Shown here one piece after another: positions 18,700 through 26,024 of a stretch of DNA of 64,000 nucleotides. Origin of the DNA: Flavobacterium agrisoli. Its GTDB lineage: Bacteria > Bacteroidota > Bacteroidia > Flavobacteriales > Flavobacteriaceae. The notes below the pieces were generated by a model that saw nothing but the letters and a program-made list of their open reading frames with translations, did not search any database and was not told where the DNA came from. The stretch covers positions 868,001 to 932,000 of the forward strand of contig NZ_JAEHFV010000001.1 of assembly GCF_016522065.1 (NCBI RefSeq), written 5' to 3'. Position 1 is the stretch's first letter; each line of letters begins with the position of its first letter. A program made the translations under genes and the position numbers.

Positions 18700-18853
18700 A
18701 ACAAATCAAATGCGTATGCGTTAAAAAAAAAGAGATATTTCGAAAATATGATATAAAAAAGCAGGGTTTCGAATCGAATTTTAAAAAATAAATAAATCGC
18801 AGTTAATTGCTTTAAAATCTATCATTTTGGCAAGCAAATATGTATTTTTTATT

Positions 18854-18861
18854 TAATTTTG
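18854..18861 (+). promoter_or_regulatory. -7 element of ilvE promoter
   Basis: TAATTTTG, exact TAnnTTTG match, 85 bases upstream of the ilvE start. A TTG lies 24 bases further upstream (18827-18829), one base longer than the usual spacing. Confidence 0.5.
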
Positions 18862-18946
18862 CAGTTATGTTGTGTAAATATTTACTAACATATCCTCTTA
18901 AACAATTCGTTAATACGATTAAATAGCACATTAACAACACTTTACC

Positions 18947-20017
18947 ATGAGTATAACTCTAACAAACAAAATCGAAATTACAAAGGCTACCACTTCAAAA
19001 ATAAATTCGGTAGATTTTGACAACTTAAGCTTTGGTGCTGTTTTTACAGACCATTTATTTGAATGTGATTTTAAAAATGGAGCATGGCAAACACCGGTCA
19101 TTAAGCCGTATGCCCCATTTTCGTTAGACCCATCTGCTAAAGTCTTTCATTATGGTCAAGCTATTTTTGAAGGAATGAAAGCGTATAAAGATGAAGACGA
19201 TGCTATTTGGTTATTTCGTCCAGACGAAAATTTCAAACGTTTTAATAGCTCTGCTACCCGTATGGCAATGCCTGAGGTACCAGAAGAAATTTTTATTGGA
19301 GGTTTGAACGAATTATTAAAAATTGATGCTAAATGGGTTCAAAAAGGAAATGGGAGTAGCATGTACATTCGTCCATTTATGATTGCAACCGGTGCTGGTG
19401 TAGTTGCAAATCCTTCTGATGAATACAAATTCATGATTATCTTATCCCCAGCACAAGCTTATTATGCTGGCGAAGTAAAAGTAGTAATTGCCGAGCATTA
19501 CAGTAGAGCCGCTAACGGCGGAATTGGTGCTGCAAAAGCGGCTGGAAATTACGCTGGACAGTTTTATCCAACGACACTAGCAAATAAAGATGGTTTTCAG
19601 CAAATTATTTGGACCGATGATGCCACCCACACTAAATTAGAAGAAGCAGGGACAATGAATGTGTTTTTTAGAATAAATGACACCTTGTTAACTGCTCCAA
19701 CAAGTGAGCGTATTTTAGATGGTATAACGCGTAAAAGTTTATTAGCTATGGCCGAAAAAGAAGGAATTAAAACGGAAGTTCGTTCGGTTTTGGCTTCTGA
19801 ATTGGTTGAGGCTGCCAAAAACGATTCTTTAAAAGAAATTTTTGGAGCGGGAACTGCAGCTGTTATTAGTCCTATAAAAGGTTTTTCATATAAAGATGAA
19901 TATTACGAAATGACAAAACCAGCTGATTCTTACGCAGAATTACTAAAAGAGAAACTTACCAGTTTGCAAAATAAATTATCAGAAGATACTTTTGGTTGGA
20001 CTGTAAAAGTAGAATAA
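18947..20017 (+). CDS. ilvE: branched-chain amino acid aminotransferase
   Basis: 356 residues of fold-type IV PLP enzyme. The PLP lysine is Lys197 in GAAKAAGNYAGQ. FHYGQAIFEGMKAY, YIRPFMIATG and LEEAGTMNVFF are family motifs of the longer, mitochondrial-like BCAT group. It transfers amino groups between Leu/Ile/Val and 2-oxoglutarate. It is monocistronic with a leader of roughly 80 bases, and is followed by a very strong terminator. Confidence 0.95.
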   Translation: MSITLTNKIEITKATTSKINSVDFDNLSFGAVFTDHLFECDFKNGAWQTPVIKPYAPFSLDPSAKVFHYGQAIFEGMKAYKDEDDAIWLFRPDENFKRFNSSATRMAMPEVPEEIFIGGLNELLKIDAKWVQKGNGSSMYIRPFMIATGAGVVANPSDEYKFMIILSPAQAYYAGEVKVVIAEHYSRAANGGIGAAKAAGNYAGQFYPTTLANKDGFQQIIWTDDATHTKLEEAGTMNVFFRINDTLLTAPTSERILDGITRKSLLAMAEKEGIKTEVRSVLASELVEAAKNDSLKEIFGAGTAAVISPIKGFSYKDEYYEMTKPADSYAELLKEKLTSLQNKLSEDTFGWTVKVE

Positions 20018-20034
20018 ATATTAATTGTATACTT

Positions 20035-20077
20035 AAAAAAAGATAGGGATTTTCAAATTTGAAAATCCCTATCTTTT
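20035..20077. terminator. bidirectional intrinsic terminator (perfect palindrome)
   Basis: A perfect 34-base palindrome (20041-20074) with A and T runs on either side separates convergent ilvE and the MazG-like gene. Confidence 0.9.
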
Positions 20078-20458
20078 TTATATCAATTTAGAAAAATCGG
20101 GCTTAAAATAATTTGGTCCTTTCATTACTTTTCCATCTTCACGATAAATGGGCTGACCATCTTCGCCTAATTTACTCATATTACTACGCTGAATTTCATC
20201 AAAAACAGCTTCAATTTTATCTTGTAAACCATGTTCGATAATGGTTCCGCACAAAATATACATCATATCGCCTAAGGCATCGGCAATTTCGACTAGATCA
20301 TTATTCTGCACTGCTTCCAAATATTCTTCGTTTTCTTCTTTCATTAAATTGTATCGAAGTAAATTTTTAACCGTACCCAAATCGGCCGTAGGATTTTGTT
20401 GGTAACCTATTTTAAAAGCAGTATGAAATTCTTTAACTGCATCCAATTGTTTTTGCAT
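20078..20458 (-). CDS. MazG-like nucleotide pyrophosphohydrolase
   Basis: 126 residues from the second Met (MQKQLDAVKEFH); a start two codons earlier at 20464 is possible. The metal-binding motif of the all-alpha NTP pyrophosphatase superfamily is present as KEENEEYLEA followed by EIADALGDMMYIL (EExxE...ExxD). The C-terminal SNMSKLGEDGQPIYREDGK matches phage/bacterial phosphoribosyl-ATP-diphosphatase-like proteins. It likely hydrolyses (d)NTPs in house-cleaning; the actual substrate is unknown. It is convergent with ilvE. Confidence 0.85.
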   Translation of the reverse strand: MQKQLDAVKEFHTAFKIGYQQNPTADLGTVKNLLRYNLMKEENEEYLEAVQNNDLVEIADALGDMMYILCGTIIEHGLQDKIEAVFDEIQRSNMSKLGEDGQPIYREDGKVMKGPNYFKPDFSKLI

Positions 20459-20510
20459 AATCATTCAATTAATTGAAACGCAAATTAGCAACATTTCTTA
20501 AACTATTCGC

Positions 20511-20518
20511 TACATTTG
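20511..20518 (+). promoter_or_regulatory. -7 element for the 62-residue membrane protein gene
   Basis: TACATTTG, exact TAnnTTTG match, 17 bases before the ATG at 20536. It supports that small ORF as a real gene. Confidence 0.5.
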
Positions 20519-20535
20519 TCTCAAAATTTTAAATT

Positions 20536-20724
20536 ATGTTTAGCCAAGGACAGCTCATATTTGCCATTTGTTTTTTTATCGCATTTGTAATCTTTATTAG
20601 CATTGCATATCGTAAAGACCTAAAAATGCACCGCTTATTTTATAAAGGCAATTTTAAAGTCTTATTAGGATTTATTGCTTTTATACTTATTTTATTCTTG
20701 ATTAAAATATTTTTCAAAAGATAA
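20536..20724 (+). CDS. small two-helix membrane protein, unknown function
   Basis: 62 residues with two hydrophobic helices (about 7-25 and 42-59) joined by a basic loop (YRKDLKMHRLFYKGNFK). The protein ends in a basic tail, KIFFKR. The positive loop suggests both termini face the periplasm, or that the loop binds lipid or nucleic acid. An exact -7 element precedes it. I recall homologues in Flavobacteriaceae but no function. It lies 105 bases before the SRPBCC gene and may share its transcript. Confidence 0.7.
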   Translation: MFSQGQLIFAICFFIAFVIFISIAYRKDLKMHRLFYKGNFKVLLGFIAFILILFLIKIFFKR

Positions 20725-20829
20725 CTTAAAACACCTTTTTTAAATTCTTTTTTTAAAAGAGGAGTTGTTATTTTCCTATAAAAATTTATACTTTTATAAC
20801 TTAATCCCCAAAACATTAACTATTCGGAT

Positions 20830-21951
20830 ATGAAGATTTTAAAATACATTTTTCTATTACTTTTATTAAGCTTAATTACAGTTACTGTTTTTTTAGCTAC
20901 TCAAAAAGGGGATTTTACTATCGAAAGAAGCCGAATTATAAAAGCACCAAAAACCGCTTTATTTAATTATATAAACGATTATAGAAATTGGGAAGATTTT
21001 AGTTCTTGGATGATTGACAATTCTGCCAATACAGTTAATTATGGCGAAATTTCATCAGGTAAAAATGCTTATGTTTCTTGGGTTAACAATGAAAATCAAG
21101 GAGATATTAAAACCATTTCTACAAAAAACACGGATGAAATTCAGCAAAAATTAAACTACGATGGTACTTTAATTGATAGTCAGATTACATTTAAAGATAC
21201 TATTGGCGGAACCAAAGTAACTTGGGAAACCAAAGGTGAAATGAGCTTTTATCATAAAGTTTACACCTCATTAAATGGCGGAGCCGATAAAATTATTGGA
21301 ACAGTATACGAAAAAACGCTTTTAAATTTGGATAAAATTTTGGATTTTGAAACCAATACGTACGCCATAAAAGTAAACGGTGTTGTAAAAAAATCGGAAA
21401 GTTTTTATATCAAACAAACTTTTACCAGCGAAATTCAAAAAATTACTAAAAATGCTCGCATCGTAATTCCTAAATTAGTTGAATTTTGCTCAAATAATGG
21501 CATTGCAGCAAATGGAAAACCGTTTATAATTTACCATACTTACGACACTTCCAAAAACCTAGCTAAAATATCAATTTGCTTGCCTATCAATAAAGAAATT
21601 TTCACCAGTTCTGGAAGCGATATTTTAACTGGAAAACTCGAAGCTTTTGAAGCAGTAAAAACTACGTTAACCGGTGATTATTCGCATAGAGAAGAAGCCA
21701 TTGCCAAAACAATTCAGTTTGTTAACAACGAAAAATTAATACTAAATCCATCTTGGTCTCATCTAGAAATCTTAACTTCTAGCAAACAAGACATAAAAAG
21801 TCCTTCAAAATGGGTAACCGAATTGTATTACCCTTTAAAACCAAAACCGGTTGCAGTTGCAAGACCGGTATACCAACCAAGAGCAGAACCAGTTGAGGTA
21901 GCACCAGCGCCTAAACACGAAGAACCTGAACAAGAAACATCCGAATTTTAA
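20830..21951 (+). CDS. membrane-anchored SRPBCC plus GyrI-like two-domain protein
   Basis: 373 residues. An N-terminal hydrophobic helix (about 3-24) is followed by an SRPBCC/polyketide-cyclase-like domain (about 30-170, IERSRIIKAPKTALFNYI). Next comes a region resembling the GyrI/BacR effector-binding fold (about 200-335, with PFIIYHTYDTSKN and ISICLPI). The tail is Pro/Glu-rich (PRAEPVEVAPAPKHEEP). Both folds bind small hydrophobic ligands, so it may be a ligand sensor or carrier at the membrane. No partner is evident. An ECF sigma gene begins 60 bases downstream, which could be coincidence. Confidence 0.7.
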   Translation: MKILKYIFLLLLLSLITVTVFLATQKGDFTIERSRIIKAPKTALFNYINDYRNWEDFSSWMIDNSANTVNYGEISSGKNAYVSWVNNENQGDIKTISTKNTDEIQQKLNYDGTLIDSQITFKDTIGGTKVTWETKGEMSFYHKVYTSLNGGADKIIGTVYEKTLLNLDKILDFETNTYAIKVNGVVKKSESFYIKQTFTSEIQKITKNARIVIPKLVEFCSNNGIAANGKPFIIYHTYDTSKNLAKISICLPINKEIFTSSGSDILTGKLEAFEAVKTTLTGDYSHREEAIAKTIQFVNNEKLILNPSWSHLEILTSSKQDIKSPSKWVTELYYPLKPKPVAVARPVYQPRAEPVEVAPAPKHEEPEQETSEF

Positions 21952-22011
21952 TTCGTTAGCCATTTAAACCTTTTCTATAAATTCTATTCTAAAAAAAGGA
22001 AACATTTAATT

Positions 22012-22554
22012 TTGATTGACGAAAAAGAATTTATACAACAATTATTAAACCCGAAAACGCAAAATGTTGCGTTTCAAAAACTCTTGTCCGAATATCAAAA
22101 GCCGTTGTACCATCACATTCGAAACATTGTTTTGAATCATGATGATGCCGATGATGTTTTGCAAAATACTTTTGTAAAAGTTTTTCAGTACTTAAAAAAT
22201 TTTAAAGGCGAAAGCAAATTGTTTTCGTGGATGTATCGAATTGCGACCAACGAATCATTGACTTTTTTAAATCAGAAGGCAAAATTAAGCGGAATAACAT
22301 CGGAAGAATTACAAAACAAAACCATCAACAATTTACAATCGGACAGTTATTTTGATGGAAACGAAATTCAGATAAAATTACAAAAAGCCATTGCGACCTT
22401 GCCCGAAAAACAACAATTGGTCTTTAAAATGAAATATTTTGAAGAACTTAAATACGAGGACATCTCCGAAATTTTAGGAACTTCGGTTGGTGCTTTAAAA
22501 GCTTCCTATCACCATGCTGTAAAAAAAATAGAAACTTTTATCACTTCAAATTAA
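22012..22554 (+). CDS. ECF-type RNA polymerase sigma factor
   Basis: 180 residues, starting at a TTG codon (I-D-E-K-E-F follows). Sigma-70 region 2 is recognisable in HDDADDVLQNTFVKVFQYL and SKLFSWMYRIATNE. Region 4 is seen in LPEKQQLVFKMKYFEELKYEDISEILG and VGALKASYHHAVKKI. No ATG upstream in frame gives a better fit to the family N-terminus. The next two genes encode a single-pass protein and an exported helical protein, suggesting a membrane-controlled sigma module. Confidence 0.92.
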   Translation: MIDEKEFIQQLLNPKTQNVAFQKLLSEYQKPLYHHIRNIVLNHDDADDVLQNTFVKVFQYLKNFKGESKLFSWMYRIATNESLTFLNQKAKLSGITSEELQNKTINNLQSDSYFDGNEIQIKLQKAIATLPEKQQLVFKMKYFEELKYEDISEILGTSVGALKASYHHAVKKIETFITSN

Positions 22555-22584
22555 ACCTTTTACATTTAAAATAGTCTTACATAC

Positions 22585-22998
22585 ATGAATGATTTTAAAT
22601 TACATAACCATCCAAAAATAGCATCGGGTTTTCAAACTCCCGATAATTATTTTGAAACGTTATCAGCTAAAATAACACATCAAATTGCAGTAGAAGAAAA
22701 ACCGGTTGTTGCATTAAATAAAAAAATTACCACTTTTTGGTATGCAGTAGCTGCCGTTTTAGTATTGGCTTTGATGGTACCTACAATTAATTATTTTAAC
22801 AATCCACTGCGACAAGTAGATGAAGCCACTTTAGAGTCGTATTTATCCTACCAAACCAATTTAAATCAATACGATTTGATAAATGAATTGGATATGCAAG
22901 ATGTAAACCAACTCAATAAAAGCATAACATTGGAAGATGAGGCTATTGAAGATGTTTTGATTACTAATCCAAATATTGAGAATTATATTTCAGAATAA
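22585..22998 (+). CDS. single-pass membrane protein, candidate anti-sigma factor
   Basis: 137 residues. A soluble N-terminal part (about 1-47, containing IASGFQTPDNYFETLSAKI) precedes one membrane helix (WYAVAAVLVLALMVPTI, about 49-66) and an acidic extracytoplasmic tail. The cytoplasmic-N, single-helix layout directly after an ECF sigma gene (30-base gap) is typical of anti-sigma factors. There is no recognisable zinc anti-sigma motif (HxxxCxxC), so the role is inferred from position and topology. Confidence 0.65.
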   Translation: MNDFKLHNHPKIASGFQTPDNYFETLSAKITHQIAVEEKPVVALNKKITTFWYAVAAVLVLALMVPTINYFNNPLRQVDEATLESYLSYQTNLNQYDLINELDMQDVNQLNKSITLEDEAIEDVLITNPNIENYISE

Positions 22999-23005
22999 TC
23001 CGCTT

Positions 23006-23455
23006 ATGAAAACAAAAAATATTTTCACTATCATATTGCTTTTACTAAGCATTAGTTTTTATGCTCAAAAAGAAAGTAGCGATCCTAAACGCGAAAAAAT
23101 TAAAGCCTATAAAATTTCTTTTCTTACAAGTGAATTGAATTTAACTTCGGCCGAAGCAGAGAAATTTTGGCCTATGTACACTACTTATGATGATAAACAA
23201 TTTGATTTGCGTCATAAAAAAATGAAAACATATTTACGAAAATTAAAAGATGAAAATGTAAATGCACTTTCAGAAAAAGAAGCATTATCACTTTTAAACC
23301 AAATTGAAAATACGGATGATGAATTGTATGCCCTAAAAAAGAAATACAATTCGGAATTGAAAAGAATTCTCCCTGCAAAAAAAATCATCTTATTAAAAAA
23401 ATCAGAAGACGATTTTAACCGAAAATTATTGCAACAATACCGCGACAAAAAATAA
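23006..23455 (+). CDS. exported helical protein, Spy/CnrX-like sensor candidate
   Basis: 149 residues from the ATG at 23006, which gives a clean signal peptide (NIFTIILLLLSISFYAQ). An upstream in-frame Met at 22976 overlaps the previous gene and adds residues without signal character. The mature protein is charged and helical. FLTSELNLTSAEAEKFWPMY resembles the LTxxQ-type repeats of Spy/CpxP and heavy-metal sensor proteins. As the third gene of the ECF operon it could be the periplasmic stress sensor. Ligand unknown. Confidence 0.7.
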   Translation: MKTKNIFTIILLLLSISFYAQKESSDPKREKIKAYKISFLTSELNLTSAEAEKFWPMYTTYDDKQFDLRHKKMKTYLRKLKDENVNALSEKEALSLLNQIENTDDELYALKKKYNSELKRILPAKKIILLKKSEDDFNRKLLQQYRDKK

Positions 23456-23485
23456 GACTTGCTTATAAAATAACGAATTTGCCTA

Positions 23486-23516
23486 GTCCCTTGAATAATT
23501 TTGTTATTCAGGGGAC
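23486..23516. terminator. bidirectional intrinsic terminator
   Basis: A 13-bp stem with one G-U pair (23486-23498 with 23504-23516, core GTCCC/GGGAC) and T-run, between the ECF operon and the convergent BNR-repeat gene. Confidence 0.85.
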
Positions 23517-23523
23517 TTTTATT

Positions 23524-24576
23524 TTAATTGAATTTGATACGAATCAATTTATTGCGACCGGCAGCAATCGCTGTTTTTTCATTCATAAAACGAATAGTGT
23601 ACAATTGGCTATCATCAGATAATTTTAACCAACTCTGTCCTCCATCAAGAGAATAATGAATTCCCAAAGCTCCTACAACAATTATTTTTTTCCCTTTACT
23701 ATTTGGTACATACTGGACACAAGAAGCATACCCAAAAGCCCTATTTTCGGCAACCAATTGCCATGTTTTTCCGCCATCGTTAGTTATCGCTTTATTACCC
23801 GAATTTTGATTTGGAATTTCGTAATCGCCACCTACTATCATACCTGTTTTGGCATCATAAAAATCGCCAGAAAAAATTCCGGTCATGGTTTTCCCCTGAA
23901 TTATGGGTGTTGGATAATCACTCCATGATTTCCCAAAGTTATCCGACAAAAATATTCTGGCTTTTTTTCCGCCAGTTACCAACCATGTTTTGTTTTTTTT
24001 GATGACAATATTAGAATTACTTGCAGCAAAAAATGCTTCTCCTTCAAAAAGTTTCGGAGCAAGATTTTGTGCGACTTTTTGCCAACTTTGCCCACCATCA
24101 TGTGTCAAAATTATCGATATAACACCCTCAATAGGATCGCCAACCGCTATTCCGTTTTCACTATCCCAAAATTGCATGCTGTCGTAAAATACATTTTCGT
24201 GGGTCTCTTTATATACCAATTGGTATGTCAAATCTTTTTTGGATATTTTATAGAGTAAAGCCGGATTCGCAACACTTAAAACAAAAATATTTTCTTGATT
24301 TTGAGCTATGCTTCGAAACTCTAATGCTAGCGAATCGGACACAATTTTTATCTCATTTCTTTTATTTTCGATTAAATCAAAATAGCCAAATCGATTAGCA
24401 TCAGCTGCATACCAAACCTTTGAATTCTCACAAACAATAGCTCTTATACTTATTTTATCTTGAAATAAAGTATCAATTTTTACAACAGTATCACTTTCAA
24501 CCATATTTAAGCTACTAGCTGATTTACAATTAGTTACTATTAAAAAAATCAAAAAAAGAAATCCTATATTTTTCAT
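23524..24576 (-). CDS. BNR/Asp-box beta-propeller lipoprotein (Ycf48-like)
   Basis: 350 residues. A lipoprotein signal ends in VTNC (about Cys17). The body is a beta-propeller with at least four Asp-box motifs: THDGGQSW, SDNFGKSW, TNDGGKTW and SLDGGQSW. Such propellers occur in sialidases and in photosystem assembly factor Ycf48. Catalytic sialidase residues (the arginine triad and FRIP motif) are not apparent, so a binding or scaffold role is more likely. It is monocistronic; the 55-base gap to the divergent gene at 24671 is short. Confidence 0.8.
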   Translation of the reverse strand: MKNIGFLFLIFLIVTNCKSASSLNMVESDTVVKIDTLFQDKISIRAIVCENSKVWYAADANRFGYFDLIENKRNEIKIVSDSLALEFRSIAQNQENIFVLSVANPALLYKISKKDLTYQLVYKETHENVFYDSMQFWDSENGIAVGDPIEGVISIILTHDGGQSWQKVAQNLAPKLFEGEAFFAASNSNIVIKKNKTWLVTGGKKARIFLSDNFGKSWSDYPTPIIQGKTMTGIFSGDFYDAKTGMIVGGDYEIPNQNSGNKAITNDGGKTWQLVAENRAFGYASCVQYVPNSKGKKIIVVGALGIHYSLDGGQSWLKLSDDSQLYTIRFMNEKTAIAAGRNKLIRIKFN

Positions 24577-24670
24577 AATTAAAAACTTATTTTAAAAACT
24601 GTACAAATCATTTTTTTTTGTGGCATAGTAATTGGATAAATTGAAATACAAATCTTTAATCAGAATTGCC

Positions 24671-25900
24671 ATGAAAACGAAATTACTTATACTTAGCCTA
24701 GTTTTTGCAATAACTACTTCTATTTATGCACAAGCAGGCGCTACTGTTTACGCTAAAAATTCAGATATTAGCGATAATCTTGATCTTAGAGCCGTAGCTT
24801 CTATTTTTGGAGAATCTCGAAATTTAGAAGATTTTGAGCGTCGACTAAACGAACCTAAATACCAAATTTCAAATTTAGATTTAAATAATGACAATCGAGT
24901 TGATTATTTACGCGTAATTGAAAGTGTAGAAGATAGAATGCATTTGGTTATCATTCAATCCATTTTAGATCGTGATGTTTACCAAGATGTGGCAACCATC
25001 GAAGTTGAACGAAACAATTATAACAACGTAAATATTCAAATTGTGGGTAACGACTATTTATATGGTCCCAACTTTATTTATGAGCCGGTTTTTGTAAGTA
25101 ATCCCATTATTTATACTTCATTTTGGGTAACAAATTATCGCCCCTATTATTCAACTTGGGGATGGAATTACTATCCTAATTATTATATTTCTTGGAGACC
25201 TTACCCAATATATCGTTACCGAAATAATGTAAATGTGTGTATTAATGTTCATAATACCTACAATTATGTAAATGTTAGACGAAGCAATAGAGCGGTTGTG
25301 CTTTACGATTCTAGAAGAAGTAATGGTTATGAAAGACTACATCCAAACAATAGTTTTGTAAACCGAAATGCCAATGTAAATAATCGTTATGAATTAGAAC
25401 AACGACGTGTTTCTTATCAATCAGAAAGACGTAACAGCAATTTTAGTTCGAATACAACTACCATAAATTCAAGAAATACAACCGCTAGAACTAGTTCTTC
25501 AAACAGCGAAAATAGCAGTGTTAGTAGCTCTCCAAACTCTGTTAATAATCGTGTAATCACAAACACAAATAATCGTAATTATTACACAAATAGACAATCA
25601 TCTTCGGCCAGCATAACGAACAACAATACATCTAGAAACACTAATTCAAGAATGTCAAATTCTAGCCAAAACACTATTTCTAGAAATAACAGTTCCAGAA
25701 GTTATTCGACATCAAATGATAATTTATCTAGAAGAAATTCAAGTTCTGTTGCCAATACAAATCGTAGCTCAGCTGCTCCTGCGACTAGAAGCGAAAGTCC
25801 ACGAACTGCTACAAACAACTCTAGAAGCGGTTCGAATATGAGTCAGAATAGAGAGCGTTCTTCCAGCAATAACAGTAATTTTAGCAACCGAAGAGGTTAA
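24671..25900 (+). CDS. secreted protein with Ser/Asn/Arg-rich C-terminal half
   Basis: 409 residues from the ATG at 24671, which starts a clean signal peptide (KTKLLILSLVFAITTSIYAQ). An upstream Met at 24632 would bury it. Residues about 30-120 form an ordered domain with SNLDLNNDNRVDYLRVIE, a calcium-loop-like DxNxDxxVD segment. A Tyr/Trp/Pro-rich stretch follows (NYYPNYYISWRPYPIYRYR). From about residue 200 the sequence is disordered, almost entirely Ser, Asn, Thr and Arg. The basic low-complexity tail could bind polysaccharide or nucleic acid outside the cell. Function unknown. Confidence 0.75.
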   Translation: MKTKLLILSLVFAITTSIYAQAGATVYAKNSDISDNLDLRAVASIFGESRNLEDFERRLNEPKYQISNLDLNNDNRVDYLRVIESVEDRMHLVIIQSILDRDVYQDVATIEVERNNYNNVNIQIVGNDYLYGPNFIYEPVFVSNPIIYTSFWVTNYRPYYSTWGWNYYPNYYISWRPYPIYRYRNNVNVCINVHNTYNYVNVRRSNRAVVLYDSRRSNGYERLHPNNSFVNRNANVNNRYELEQRRVSYQSERRNSNFSSNTTTINSRNTTARTSSSNSENSSVSSSPNSVNNRVITNTNNRNYYTNRQSSSASITNNNTSRNTNSRMSNSSQNTISRNNSSRSYSTSNDNLSRRNSSSVANTNRSSAAPATRSESPRTATNNSRSGSNMSQNRERSSSNNSNFSNRRG

Positions 25901-25923
25901 AAATAATGCCTTTAAAAATTTTC

Positions 25924-25950
25924 AAAACACGATGCAGGTCATCGTGTTTT
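25924..25950 (+). terminator. intrinsic terminator
   Basis: An 11-bp stem (AAAACACGATG/CATCGTGTTTT) with a 5-base loop and T-run, after the secreted protein gene. Confidence 0.85.
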
Positions 25951-25994
25951 TTATGTTTTTAAGTTTTAATGTCGAAATTTTATATATAATACTG

Positions 25995-26002
25995 TAAATT
26001 TG
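25995..26002 (+). promoter_or_regulatory. -7 element of kup promoter
   Basis: TAAATTTG, exact TAnnTTTG match, 22 bases before the kup start codon. Confidence 0.5.
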
Positions 26003-26024
26003 CACCGTCTGTTAAAAAAGTAAT

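Noticed and set aside
18760..18785. T-arm-like GGTTTCGAATC suggesting a tRNA
   Set aside because: No acceptor stem, D-arm or anticodon arm can be built around it; the region is plain AT-rich sequence upstream of ilvE.
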